64,000 nt of DNA from Hyperoodon ampullatus (lineage: Eukaryota; Chordata; Mammalia; Artiodactyla; Ziphiidae): the NCBI GenBank assembly GCA_949752795.1, contig CATKHW010000549.1, forward strand, positions 744,001 to 808,000, in the 5' to 3' direction. The notes under the pieces are model-generated. The model saw nothing but the letters and a program-made list of their open reading frames with translations, was not told where the DNA came from and did not search any database. Made by a program: the position numbers and the translations under genes. Position 1 is the first letter of the stretch. Every line of letters starts with the position of its first letter. Below, piece by piece: positions 38,258 to 52,169 of this stretch.

Positions 38258-39996
38258 CAAAATTTTGGACTTGCGGTCAGCTCACCAAAAACGAGTTGAA
38301 AAATGGAGCTCAGGGGCACAGCAATTCACAAACTGGCCGAGTAATAAAGGACAACTATCGTCCAAAAATCTGTTGAGGGAAGGCAACGAGGTGGACTTGA
38401 AAGCGAGGCAGAATAGCAGGAAACAGATTTCAAGAGGTACGTTGGAATCGCCTTTAAAGCACAGGAAGAGGGGAACAACTTCGACAATGATGCACTTGGC
38501 CAAAAAGGGCGTATGCGTTTTCTCCTGAATATATTCAGGAGAAAACGCATACGCCCTTTTTGGCCAAGCAAGCAAGCGGGCAATGCAAATCTGCACTACA
38601 AAGAAGTATCACTTCCCACCGGTCAAAAGGGACATCCACAAAATGTGTAAGAACAAGAAAGGCAAGACAGGCCCTGGAGAACAGGGAGCCTTGTTATGCT
38701 GATGGGCGGGATGTAAATTGCCAACTGCCTCTCTGGAGGAGTGCATTCTGTTCCCTAAAACAAGTAAAGAACAGAGCTACAGAGCCAAGGGCACTACCAG
38801 TCTAGGGAATATACCTTGGGAAAACTGAAAATCAATAAGACAGTGCCACCCCAAAATTTAGGGCTGCACTGCATACAAGGACCTCAACTTGGATACACCT
38901 TAAGTATCCCAGAAAATATAAACATGGTTCAAAAAATTGTGGTACTTACGTACGATGGAATATCCCTCAGCCATGAAATCAATGTCATAAGACCAGTAGC
39001 AGCAAAATGGGTGGATTCAGGTACGATGATTCTAAGTGAAATAAGTCACACAGAAAAAGAAACTTATCATAAGATATCACTTATGAAGATCCTGTAAACA
39101 TGGCTACACTTGAACTGAGTTAGGAAAGAGAACAGTGTCTCACATTTAGAAAACACTCTTATACCTGCTTAAGGGGGAAGGAGAGGTGGGGTGATGCATA
39201 AAACCAGAGTTTGATATAAGCACAGGTACCGTTCCAAAAACCAACTATGGAATAGACAAGACCTACACCATCCTCAGTGAAAGGGACTCAAAACCCCATA
39301 TTTCCCGCAGAGGAAAATATCTGACTAGTAAGAATCTTAAAACCTATGTATTGATATGTCTCCGTAAGGGAATCAAGTGTGTCTAGACTGGCATAAACAT
39401 GGCAGCGAGAATCAGCTCAAACCCACTATAAAAAGGAATTTCAAAAACAAAACAAAAAAACTGGGAAATTCTTTACAATTCCTTCAGGGTCTCTGATGAA
39501 AGCTGGAATGACCCTATCTACAACGACAGCTGGATGTGGCATAAGGAGGGACACTTGGGACTGAGACGATTGGTGAGATTGGGTGAGCAAATGCAGACCC
39601 TTTAAAGCAATAATGCATGGCACCCATTCCATGGGTCCGAACTCTCCAGGTTGAAGGGAATATTACTACAGCTATAACATGTGCGGGAAACCTAGAGAAC
39701 GGACACACTGTGAATACGAAAGGTTTCTAAAACTCAACGAATAGTCCCTCTCCTGGTGCTCCGGTTTGACTTTCCGTCTGCTTTACTATCAACCTCCCAA
39801 CTTGGAGAGACAGTCCCTTTAACCCCTTGGTTCGCACAGGTTGCCAATTTGGCAGAGGATGAAAGGGAAGAGGGAGACCCAATGAGAGAGTAGCTGTTAG
39901 GCATTTGGACGGGCACATATCACTGTAATTTCCCGGCAGGAAGAAGAATTAACCAAATTCTCAGCCACCCACCGGGAACCAGTATAGGTCCTGAAC
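38258..39996 (+). repeat. Satellite monomer 23
   Basis: Pairs with monomer 29 (cagtgccacc, accatcctca, cagtcccttt). The first part is also like monomer 17 (gaggtggac, ggggaacaac). The palindrome at 38495-38568 is perfect. Confidence 0.97.
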
Positions 39997-41735
39997 CAAA
40001 ATTTTGGACTTGCGGTCAGCTCACCACAAACGAGTTGAAAAATGGAGCTCAGGGGCACAGCAATTCACAAACTGGCCGAGTAATAAAGGACAACTATCGT
40101 CCAAAAATCTGTTGAGGGAAGGCAACGAGGCGGACTTGAAAGCGAGGCAGAATAGCAGGAAACAGATTTCAAGAGGTACGTTGGAATCGCCTTTAAAGCA
40201 CAGGAAGAGGGGCACAACTTCGACAATGATGCACTTGGCCAAAAAGGGCGTATGCGTTTTCTCCTGAATATATTCAGGAGAAAACGCATACGCCCTTTTT
40301 GGCCAAGCAAGCAAGCGGGCAATGCAAATCTGCACTACAAAGAAGTATCACTTCCCACCGGTCAAAAGGGACATCCACAAAATGTGTAAGAACAAGAAAG
40401 GCAAGACAGGCCCTGGAGAACAGGGGGCCTTGTTATGCTGATGGGCGGGATGTAAATTGCCAACTGCCTCTCTGGAGGAGTGCATTCTGTTCCCTAAAAC
40501 AAGTAAAGAACAGAGCTACAGAGCCAAGGGCACTACCAGTCTAGGGAATATACCTTGGGAAAACTGAAAATCAATAAGACAGAGCCACCCCAAAATTTAG
40601 GGCTGCACTGCATACAAGGACCTCAACTTGGATACACCTTAAGTATCCCAGAAAATATAAACATGGTTCAAAAAATTGTGCTACTTACGTACGATGGAAT
40701 ATCCCTCAGCCATGAAATCAATGTCATAAGACCAGTAGCAGCAAAATGGGTGGATTCAGGTACGATGATTCTAAGTGAAATAAGTCACACAGAAAAAGAA
40801 ACTTATCATAAGATATCACTTATGAAGATCCTGTAAACATGGCTACACTTGAACTGAGTTAGGAAAGAGAACAGTGTCTCACATTTAGAAAACACTCTTA
40901 TACCTGCTTAAGGGGGAAGGAGAGGTGGGGTGATGCATAAAACCAGAGTTTGATATAAGCACAGGTACCGTTCCAAAAACCAACTATGGAATAGACAAGA
41001 CCTACACCGTCCTCAGTGAAAGGGACTCAAAACCCCATATTTCCCGCAGAGGAAAGTATCTGACTAGTAAGAATCTTAAAACCTATGTATTGATATGTCT
41101 CCGTAAGGGAATCAAGTGTGTCTAGACTGGCATAAACATGGCAGCGAGAATCAGCTCAAACCCACTATAAAAAGGAATTTCAAAAACAAAACAAAAAAAC
41201 TGGGAAATTCTTTACAATTCCTTCAGGGTCTCTGATGAAAGCTGGAATGACCCTATCTACAACGACAGCTGGATGTGGCATAAGGAGGGACACTTGGGAC
41301 TGAGAGGATTGGTGAGATTGGGTGAGCAAATGCAGACCCTTTACAGCAATAATGCATGGCACCCATTCCATGGGTCCGAACTCTCCAGGTTGAAGGGAAT
41401 ATTACTACAGCTATAACATGTGCGGGAAACCTAGAGAACGGACACACTGTGAATACGAAAGGTTTCTAAAACTCAACGAATAGTCCCTCTCCTGGTGCTC
41501 CGGTTTGACTTTCCGTCTGCTTTACTATCAACCTCCCAACTTGGAGAGACAGCCCCTTTAACCTCTTGGTTCGCACAGGTTGCCAATTTGGCAGAGGATG
41601 AAAGGGAAGAGGGAGAACCAATGAGAGAATAGCTGTTAGGCATTTGGACGGGCACATATCACTGTAATTTCCCGGCAGGAAGAAGAATTAACCAAATTCT
41701 CAGCCACCCACCGGGAACCAGTATAGGTCCTGAAC
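39997..41735 (+). repeat. Satellite monomer 24
   Basis: Marker ACCACAAACG unit that pairs with monomer 30. Its second half has the gagaggatt and tttacagc haplotype, unlike the earlier marker units 8, 13 and 19, so it is a different recombinant. The private change gggggcc near 40424 separates it from monomer 30. The palindrome at 40234-40307 is perfect. Confidence 0.97.
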
Positions 41736-43474
41736 CAAAATTTTGGACTTGCGGTCAGCTCACCAAAAACGAGTTGAAAAATGGAGCTCAGGGGCACAGC
41801 AATTCACAAACTGGCCGAGTAATAAAGGACAACTATCGTCCAAAAATCTGTTGAGGGAAGGCAACGAGGCGGACTTGAAAGCGAGGCAGAATAGCAGGAA
41901 ACAGATTTCAAGAGGTACGTTGGAATCGCCTTTAAAGCACAGGAAGAGGGGCACAACTTCGACAATGATGCACTTGGCCAAAAAGGGCGTATGCGTTTTC
42001 TCCTGAATATATTCAGGAGAAAACGCATACGCCCTTTTTGGCCAAGCAAGCAAGCGGGCAATGCAAATCTGCACTACAAAGAAGTATCACTTCCCACCGG
42101 TCAAAAGGGACATCCACAAAATGTGTAAGAACAAGAAAGGCAAGACAGGCCCTGGAGAACAGGGAGCCTTGTTATGCTGATGGGCGGGATGTAAATTGCC
42201 AACTGCCTCTCTGGAGGAGTGCATTCTGTTCCCTAAAACAAGTAAAGAACAGAGCTACAGAGCCAAGGGCACTACCAGTCTAGGGAATATACCTTGGGAA
42301 AACTGAAAATCAATAAGACAGAGCCACCCCAAAATTTAGGGCTGCACTGCATACAAGGACCTCAACTTGGATACACCTTAAGTATCCCAGAAAATATAAA
42401 CATGGTTCAAAAAATTGTGGTACTTACGTACGATGGAATATCCCTCAGCCATGAAATCAATGTCATAAGACCAGTAGCAGCAAAATGGGTGGATTCAGGT
42501 ACGATGATTCTAAGTGAAATAAGTCACAGAGAAAAAGAAACTTATCATAAGATATCACTTATGAAGATCCTGTAAACATGGCTACACTTGAACTGAGTTA
42601 GGAAAGAGAACAGTGTCTCACATTTAGAAAACACTCTTATACCTGCTTAAGGGGGAAGGAGAGGTGGGGTGATGCATAAAACCAGAGTTTGATATAAGCA
42701 CAGGTACCGTTCCAAAAACCAACTATGGAATAGACAAGACCTACACCGTCCTCAGTGAAAGGGACTCAAAACCCCATATTTCCCGCAGAGGAAAGTATCT
42801 GACTAGTAAGAATCTTAAAACCTATGTATTGATATGTCTCCGTAAGGGAATCAAGTGTGTCTAGACTGGCATAAACATGGCAGCGAGAATCAGCTCAAAC
42901 CCACTATAAAAAGGAATTTCAAAAACAAAACAAAAAAACTGGGAAATTCTTTACAATTCCTTCAGGGTCTCTGATGAAAGCTGGAATGACCCTATCTAAA
43001 ACGACAGCTGGATGTGGCATAAGGAGGGACACTTGGGACTGAGAGGATTGGTGAGATTGGGTGAGCAAATGCAGACCCTTTACAGCAATAATGCATGGCA
43101 CCCATTCCATGGGTCCGAACTCTCCAGGTTGAAGGGAATATTACTACAGCTATAACATGTGCGGGAAACCTAGAGAACGGACACACTGTGAATACGAAAG
43201 GTTTCTAAAACTCAACGAATAGTCCCTCTCCTGGTGCTCCGGTTTGACTTTCCGTCTGCTTTACTATCAACCTCCCAACTTGGAGAGACAGCCCCTTTAA
43301 CCTCTTGGTTCGCACAGGTTGCCAATTTGGCAGAGGATGAAAGGGAAGAGGGAGAACCAATGAGAGAGTAGCTGTTAGGCATTTGGACGGGCACATATCA
43401 CTGTAATTTCCCGGCAGGAAGAAGAATTAACCAAATTCTCAGCCACCCACCGGGAACCAGTATAGGTCCTGAAC
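41736..43474 (+). repeat. Satellite monomer 25
   Basis: Pairs with monomer 31. Both carry ctaaaacgac where other units have ctacaacgac. I noticed no difference between the two. The palindrome at 41973-42046 is perfect. Confidence 0.97.
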
Positions 43475-45213
43475 CAAAATTTTGGACTTGCGGTCAGCTC
43501 ACCAAAAACGAGTTGAAAAATGGAGCTCAGGGGCACAGCAATTCACAAACTGGCCGAGTAATAAAGGACAACTATCGTCCAAAAATCTGTTGAGGGAAGG
43601 CAACGAGGCGGACTTGAAAGCGAGGCAGAATAGCAGGAAACAGATTTCAAGAGGTACGTTGGAATCGCCTTTAAAGCACAGGAAGAGGGGCACAACTTCG
43701 ACAATGATGCACTTGGCCAAAAAGGGCGTATGCGTTTTCTCCTGAATATATTCAGGAGAAAACGCATACGCCCTTTTTGGCCAAGCAAGCAAGCGGGCAA
43801 TGCAAATCTGCACTACAAAGAAGTATCACTTCCCACCGGTCAAAAGGGACATCCACAAAATATGTAAGAACAAGAAAGGCAAGACAGGCCCTGGAGAACA
43901 GGGAGCCTTGTTATGCTGATGGGCGGGATGTAAATTGCCAACTGCCTCTCTGGAGGAGTGCATTCTGTTCCCTAAAACAAGTAAAGAACAGAGCTACAGA
44001 GCCAAGGGCACTACCAGTCTAGGGAATATACCTTGGGAAAACTGAAAATCAATAAGACAGAGTCACCCCAAATTTTAGGGCTGCACTGCATACAAGGACC
44101 TCAACTTGGATACACCTTAAGTATCCCAGAAAATATAAACATGGTTCAAAAACTGGTGGTACTTACGTATGATGGAATATCCCTCAGCCATGAAATCAAT
44201 GTCATAAGACCAGTAGCAGCAAAATGGGTGGATTCAGGTACGATGATTCTAAGTGAAATAAGTCACACAGAAAAAGAAACTTATCATAAGATATCACTTA
44301 TGAAGATCCTGTAAACATGGCTACACTTGAACTGAGTTAGGAAAGAGAACAGTGTCTCACATTTAGAAAACACTCTTATACCTGCTTAAGGGGGAAGGAG
44401 AGGTGGGGTGATGCATAAAACCAGAGTTTGATATAAGCACAGGTACCGTTCCAAAAACCAACTATGGAATAGACAAGACCTACACCGTCCTCAGTGAAAG
44501 GGACTCAAAACCCCATATTTCCCGCAGAGGAAAGTATCTGACTAGTAAGAATCTTAAAACCTATGTATTGATATGTCTCCGTAAGGGAATCAAGTGTGTC
44601 TAGACTGGCATAAACATGGCAGCGAGAATCAGCTCAAACCCACTATAAAAAGGAATTTCAAAAACAAAACAAAAAAACTGGGAAATTCTTTACAATTCCT
44701 TCAGGGTCTCTGATGAAAGCTGGAATGACCCTATCTACAACGACAGCTGGATGTGGCATAAGGAGGGACACTTGGGACTGAGATGATTGGTGAGATTGGG
44801 TGAGCAAATGCAGACCCTTTAAAGCAATAATGCATGGCACCCATTCCATGAGTGCGAACTCTCCAGGTTGAAGGGAATATTACTACAGCTATAACATGTG
44901 CGGGAAACCTAGAGAACGGACACACTGTGAATACGAAAGGTTTCTAAAACTCAACGAATAGTCCCTCTCCTGGTGCTCCGGTTTAACTTTCCGTCTGCTT
45001 TACTATCAACCTCCCAACTTGGAGAGACAGCCCCTTTAACCTCTTGGTTCGCACAGGTTGCCAATTTGGCAGAGGATGAAAGGGAAGAGGGAGAACCAAT
45101 GAGAGAGTAGCTGTTAGGCATTTGGACGGGCACATATCACTGTAATTTCCCGGCAGGAAGAAGAATTAACCAAATTCTCAGCCACCCACCGGGAACCAGT
45201 ATAGGTCCTGAAC
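43475..45213 (+). repeat. Satellite monomer 26
   Basis: Pairs with monomer 32 (agagtcacc, gagatgatt, catgagtgcg, ttaactttcc). The caaattttag and aaactggtgg variants link it also to monomers 10 and 14. The palindrome at 43712-43785 is perfect. Confidence 0.97.
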
Positions 45214-46952
45214 CAAAATTTTGGACTTGCGGTCAGCTCACCAAAAACGAGTTGAAAAATGGAGCTCAGGGGCACAGCAATTCACAAACTGGCCGAGTAA
45301 TAAAGGACAACTATCGTCCAAAAATCTGTTGAGGGAAGGCAACGAGGTGGACTTGAAAGCGAGGCAGAATAGCAGGAAACAGATTTCAAGAGGTACGTTG
45401 GAATCGCCTTTAAAGCACAGGAAGAGGGGAACAACTTCGACAATGATGCACTTGGCCAAAAAGGGCGTATGCGTTTTCTCCTGAATATATTCAGGAGAAA
45501 ACGCATACGCCCTTTTTGGCCAAGCAAGCAAGCGGGCAATGCAAATCTGCACTACAAAGAAGTATCACTTCCCACCGGTCAAAAGGGACATCCACAAAAT
45601 GTGTAAGAACAAGAAAGGCAAGACAGGCCCTGGAGAACAGGGAGCCTTGTTATGCTGATGGGCGGGATGTAAATTGCCAACTGCCTCTCTGGAGGAGTGC
45701 ATTCTGTTCCCTAAAACAAGTAAAGAACAGAGCTACAGAGCCAAGGGCACTACCAGTCTAGGGAATATACCTTGGGAAAACTGAAAATCAATAAGACAGA
45801 GCCACCCCAAAATTTAGGGCTGCACTGCATACAAGGACCTCAACTTGGATACACCTTAAGTATCCCAGAAAATATAAACATGGTTCAAAAAATTGTGGTA
45901 CTTACGTACGATGGAATATCCCTCAGCCATGAAATCAATGTCATAAGACCAGTAGCAGCAAAATGGGTGGATTCAGGTACGATGATTCTAAGTGAAATAA
46001 GTCACGCAGAAAAAGAAACTTATCATAAGATATCACTTATGAAGATCCTGTAAACATGGCTACACTTGAACTGAGTTAGGAAAGAGAACAGTGTCTCACA
46101 TTTAGAAAACACTCTTATACCTGCTTAAGGGGGAAGGAGAGGTGGGGTGATGCATAAAACCAGAGTTTGATATAAGCACAGGTACCGTTCCAAAAACCAA
46201 CTATGGAATAGACAAGACCTACACCGTCCTCAGTGAAAGGGACTCAAAACCCCATATTTCCCGCAGAGGAAAATATCTGACTAGTAAGAATCTTAAAACC
46301 TATGTATTGATATGTCTCCGTAAGGGAATCAAGTGTGTCTAGACTGGCATAAACATGGCAGCGAGAATCAGCTCAAACCCACTATAAAAAGGAATTTCAA
46401 AAACAAAACAAAAAAACTGGGAAATTCTTTACAATTCCTTCAGGGTCTCTGATGAAAGCTGGAATGACCCTATCTACAACGACAGCTGGATGTGGCATAA
46501 GGAGGGACACTTGGGACTGAGAGGATTGGTGAGATTGGGTGAGCAAATGCAGACCCTTTAAAGCAAAAATGCATGGCACCGATTCCATGGGTCCGAACTC
46601 TCCAGGTTGAAGGGAATATTACTACAGCTATAACATGCGCGGGAAACCTATGGAACGGACACACTGTGAATACGAAAGGTTTCTAAAACTCAACGAATAG
46701 TCCCTCTCCTGGTGCTCCGGTTTGACTTTCCGTCTGCTTTACTATCAACCTCCCAACTTGGAGAGACAGCCCCTTTAACCTGTTGGTTCTCACAGGTTGC
46801 CAATTTGGCAGAGGATGAAAGGGAAGAGGGAGAACCAATGAGAGAGTAGCTGTTAGGCATTTGGACGGGCACATATCACTGTAATTTCCCGGCAGGAAGA
46901 AGAATTAACCAAATTCTCAGCCACCCACCGGGAACCAGTATAGGTCCTGAAC
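45214..46952 (+). repeat. Satellite monomer 27 (chimeric, duplication junction)
   Basis: Up to about 46650 the second half follows monomer 17 (cacgcagaa, caccgattcc, catgcgcggg, cctatgg). From about 46782 it follows monomers 15 and 21 (cctgttggttct). The switch marks the join between the two copies of the six-monomer block. The palindrome at 45451-45524 is perfect. Confidence 0.97.
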
Positions 46953-48691
46953 CAAAATTTTGGACTTGCGGTCAGCTCACCAAAAACGAGTTGAAAAATG
47001 GAGCTCAGGGGCACAGCAATTCACAAACTGGCCGAGTAATAAAGGACAACTATCGTACAAAAATCTGTTGAGGGAAGGCAACGAGCCGGACTTGAAAGCG
47101 AGGCAGAATAGCAGGAAACAGATTTCAAGAGGTACGTTGGAATCGCCTTTAAAGCACAGGAAGAGGGGCACAACTTCGACAATGATGCACTTGGCCAAAA
47201 AGGGCGTATGCATTTTCTCCTGAATATATTCAGGAGAAAACACATACGCCCTTTTTGGCCAAGCAAGCAAGCGGGCAATGCAAATCTGCACTACAAAGAA
47301 GTATCACTTCCCACCGGTCAAAAGGGACATCCACAAAATGTGTAAGAACAAGAAAGGCAAGACAGGCCCTGGAAAACAGGGAGCCTTGTTATGCTGATGG
47401 GTGGGATGTAAATTGCCAACTGCCTCTCTGGAGGAGTGCATTCTGTTCCCTAAAACAAGTAAAGAACAGAGCTACAGAGCCAAGGGCACTACCAGTCTAG
47501 GGAATATACCTTGGGAAAACTGAAAATCAATAAGACAGAGCCACCCCAAAATGTAGGGCTGCACTGCATACAAGGACCTCAACTTGGATACACCTTAAGT
47601 ATCCCAGAAAATATAAACATGGTTCAAAAAATTGTGGTACTTACGTATGATGGAATATCCCTCAGCCATGAAATCAATGTCATAAGACCAGTAGCAGCAA
47701 AATGGGTGGATTCAGGTACGATGATTCTAAGTGAAATAAGTCACACAGAAAAAGAAACTTATCATAAGATATCACTTATGAAGATCCTGTAAACATGGCT
47801 ACACTTGAACTGAGTTAGGAAAGAGAACAGTGTCTCACATTTAGAAAACACTCTTATACCTGCTTAAGGGGGAAGGAGAGGTTGGGTGATGCATAAAACC
47901 AGAGTTTGATATAAGCACAGGTACCGTTCCAAAAACCAACTATGGAATAGACAAGACCTACACCGTCATCAGTGAAAGGGACTCAAAACCCCATATTTCC
48001 CGCAGAGGAAAGTATCTGACTAGTAAGAATCTTAAAACCTATGTATTGATATGTCTCCGTAAGGGAATCAAGTGTGTCTAGACTGGCATAAACATGGCAG
48101 CGAGAATCAGCTCAAACCCACTATAAAAAGGAATTTCAAAAACAAAACAAAAAAACTGGGAAATTCTTTACAATTCCTTCAGGGTCTCTGATGAAAGCTG
48201 GAATGACCCTATCTACAACGACAGCTGGATGTGGCATAAGGAGGGACACTTGGGACTGAGAGGATTGGTGAGATTGGGTGAGCAAATGCAGACCCTTTAA
48301 AGCAATAATGCATGGCACCCATTCCATGGGTCTGAACTCTCCAGGTTGAAGGGAATATTACTACAGCTATAACATGTGCGGGAAACCTAGTGAACGGACA
48401 CACTGTGAATACGAAAGGTTTCTAAAACTCAACGAATAGTCCCTCTCCTGGTGCTCCGGTTTAGCTTTCCGTCTGCTTTACTATCAACCTCCCAACTTGG
48501 AGAGACAGCCCCTTTAACCTCTTGGTTCGCACAGGTTGCCAATTTGGCAGAGGATGAAAGGGAAGAGGGAGAACCAATGAGAGAGTAGCTGTTAGGCATT
48601 TGGACGGGCACATATCACTGTAATTTCCCGGCAGGAAGAAGAATTAACCAAATTCTCAGCCACCCACCGGGAACCAGTATAGGTCCTGAAC
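46953..48691 (+). repeat. Satellite monomer 28
   Basis: Copy of monomer 22. It differs from it by attctgttcc near 47445 and acatttag near 47839, both of which are the common state. The palindrome at 47190-47263 has two mispairs. Confidence 0.97.
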
Positions 48692-50430
48692 CAAAATTTT
48701 GGACTTGCGGTCAGCTCACCAAAAACGAGTTGAAAAATGGAGCTCAGGGGCACAGCAATTCACAAACTGGCCGAGTAATAAAGGACAACTATCGTCCAAA
48801 AATCTGTTGAGGGAAGGCAACGAGGTGGACTTGAAAGCGAGGCAGAATAGCAGGAAACAGATTTCAAGAGGTACGTTGGAATCGCCTTTAAAGCACAGGA
48901 AGAGGGGAACAACTTCGACAATGATGCACTTGGCCAAAAAGGGCGTATGCGTTTTCTCCTGAATATATTCAGGAGAAAACGCATACGCCCTTTTTGGCCA
49001 AGCAAGCAAGCGGGCAATGCAAATCTGCACTACAAAGAAGTATCACTTCCCACCGGTCAAAAGGGACATCCACAAAATGTGTAAGAACAAGAAAGGCAAG
49101 ACAGGCCCTGGAGAACAGGGAGCCTTGTTATGCTGATGGGCGGGATGTAAATTGCCAACTGCCTCTCTGGAGGAGTGCATTCTGTTCCCTAAAACAAGTA
49201 AAGAACAGAGCTACAGAGCCAAGGGCACTACCAGTCTAGGGAATATACCTTGGGAAAACTGAAAATCAATAAGACAGTGCCACCCCAAAATTTAGGGCTG
49301 CACTGCATACAAGGACCTCAACTTGGATACACCTTAAGTATCCCAGAAAATATAAACATGGTTCAAAAAATTGTGGTACTTACGTACGATGGAATATCCC
49401 TCAGCCATGAAATCAATGTCATAAGACCAGTAGCAGCAAAATGGGTGGATTCAGGTACGATGATTCTAAGTGAAATAAGTCACACAGAAAAAGAAACTTA
49501 TCATAAGATATCACTTATGAAGATCCTGTAAACATGGCTACACTTGAACTGAGTTAGGAAAGAGAACAGTGTCTCACATTTAGAAAACACTCTTATACCT
49601 GCTTAAGGGGGAAGGAGAGGTGGGGTGATGCATAAAACCAGAGTTTGATATAAGCACAGGTACCGTTCCAAAAACCAACTATGGAATAGACAAGACCTAC
49701 ACCATCCTCAGTGAAAGGGACTCAAAACCCCATATTTCCCGCAGAGGAAAATATCTGACTAGTAAGAATCTTAAAACCTATGTATTGATATGTCTCCGTA
49801 AGGGAATCAAGTGTGTCTAGACTGGCATAAACATGGCAGCGAGAATCAGCTCAAACCCACTATAAAAAGGAATTTCAAAAACAAAACAAAAAAACTGGGA
49901 AATTCTTTACAATTCCTTCAGGGTCTCTGATGAAAGCTGGAATGACCCTATCTACAATGACAGCTGGATGTGGCATAAGAAGGGACACTTGGGACTGAGA
50001 CGATTGGTGAGATTGGGTGAGCAAATGCAGACCCTTTAAAGCAATAATGCATGGCACCCATTCCATGGGTCCGAACTCTCCAGGTTGAAGGGAATATTAC
50101 TACAGCTATAACATGTGCGGGAAACCTAGAGAACGGACACACTGTGAATACGAAAGGTTTCTAAAACTCAACGAATAGTCCCTCTCCTGGTGCTCCGGTT
50201 TGACTTTCCGTCTGCTTTACTATCAACCTCCCAACTTGGAGAGACAGTCCCTTTAACCCCTTGGTTCGCACAGGTTGCCAATTTGGCAGAGGATGAAAGG
50301 GAAGAGGGAGACCCAATGAGAGAGTAGCTGTTAGGCATTTGGACGGGCACATATCACTGTAATTTCCCGGCAGGAAGAAGAATTAACCAAATTCTCAGCC
50401 ACCCACCGGGAACCAGTATAGGTCCTGAAC
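48692..50430 (+). repeat. Satellite monomer 29
   Basis: Copy of monomer 23 with two changes: caatgac near 49953 (a CpG transition) and ataagaag near 49977. The palindrome at 48929-49002 is perfect. Confidence 0.97.
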
Positions 50431-52169
50431 CAAAATTTTGGACTTGCGGTCAGCTCACCACAAACGAGTTGAAAAATGGAGCTCAGGGGCACAGCAATTC
50501 ACAAACTGGCCGAGTAATAAAGGACAACTATCGTCCAAAAATCTGTTGAGGGAAGGCAACGAGGCGGACTTGAAAGCGAGGCAGAATAGCAGGAAACAGA
50601 TTTCAAGAGGTACGTTGGAATCGCCTTTAAAGCACAGGAAGAGGGGCACAACTTCGACAATGATGCACTTGGCCAAAAAGGGCGTATGCGTTTTCTCCTG
50701 AATATATTCAGGAGAAAACGCATACGCCCTTTTTGGCCAAGCAAGCAAGCGGGCAATGCAAATCTGCACTACAAAGAAGTATCACTTCCCACCGGTCAAA
50801 AGGGACATCCACAAAATGTGTAAGAACAAGAAAGGCAAGACAGGCCCTGGAGAACAGGGAGCCTTGTTATGCTGATGGGCGGGATGTAAATTGCCAACTG
50901 CCTCTCTGGAGGAGTGCATTCTGTTCCCTAAAACAAGTAAAGAACAGAGCTACAGAGCCAAGGGCACTACCAGTCTAGGGAATATACCTTGGGAAAACTG
51001 AAAATCAATAAGACAGAGCCACCCCAAAATTTAGGGCTGCACTGCATACAAGGACCTCAACTTGGATACACTTTAAGTATCCCAGAAAATATAAACATGG
51101 TTCAAAAAATTGTGCTACTTACGTACGATGGAATATCCCTCAGCCATGAAATCAATGTCATAAGACCAGTAGCAGCAAAATGGGTGGATTCAGGTACGAT
51201 GATTCTAAGTGAAATAAGTCACACAGAAAAAGAAACTTATCATAAGATATCACTTATGAAGATCCTGTAAACATGGCTACACTTGAACTGAGTTAGGAAA
51301 GAGAACAGTGTCTCACATTTAGAAAACACTCTTATACCTGCTTAAGGGGGAAGGAGAGGTGGGGTGATGCATAAAACCAGAGTTTGATATAAGCACAGGT
51401 ACCGTTCCAAAAACCAACTATGGAATAGACAAGACCTACACCGTCCTCAGTGAAAGGGACTCAAAACCCCATATTTCCCGCAGAGGAAAGTATCTGACTA
51501 GTAAGAATCTTAAAACCTATGTATTGATATGTCTCCGTAAGGGAATCAAGTGTGTCTAGACTGGCATAAACATGGCAGCGAGAATCAGCTCAAACCCACT
51601 ATAAAAAGGAATTTCAAAAACAAAACAAAAAAACTGGGAAATTCTTTACAATTCCTTCAGGGTCTCTGATGAAAGCTGGAATGACCCTATCTACAACGAC
51701 AGCTGGATGTGGCATAAGGAGGGACACTTGGGACTGAGAGGATTGGTGAGATTGGGTGAGCAAATGCAGACCCTTTACAGCAATAATGCATGGCACCCAT
51801 TCCATGGGTCCGAACTCTCCAGGTTGAAGGGAATATTACTACAGCTATAACATGTGCGGGAAACCTAGAGAACGGACACACTGTGAATACGAAAGGTTTC
51901 TAAAACTCAACGAATAGTCCCTCTCCTGGTGCTCCGGTTTGACTTTCCGTCTGCTTTACTATCAACCTCCCAACTTGGAGAGACAGCCCCTTTAACCTCT
52001 TGGTTCGCACAGGTTGCCAATTTGGCAGAGGATGAAAGGGAAGAGGGAGAACCAATGAGAGAATAGCTGTTAGGCATTTGGACGGGCACATATCACTGTA
52101 ATTTCCCGGCAGGAAGAAGAATTAACCAAATTCTCAGCCACCCACCGGGAACCAGTATAGGTCCTGAAC
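50431..52169 (+). repeat. Satellite monomer 30
   Basis: Copy of monomer 24 and the last ACCACAAACG marker unit. A silent-type change, cactttaag, lies near 51070. The palindrome at 50668-50741 is perfect. Confidence 0.97.

Larger units (their letters stand above)
36519..46952 (+). repeat. Six-monomer higher-order block, copy A (monomers 22-27)
   Basis: This 10,434-bp block (6 x 1,739) matches the next block at a lag of exactly 10,434 bp. Shared private markers include gagccggac (36647 and 47081), cagtgccacc (about 38840 and 49275), gagaatagct (about 41628 and 52062), ctaaaacgac (about 42996 and 53430) and agagtcacc (about 44060 and 54494). The lag-matched stretch really begins in the 3' part of monomer 21 (36.22-36.35 kb) and ends in monomer 27 (46.05-46.52 kb). 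The boundaries here are set to monomer phase for convenience. Confidence 0.93.
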
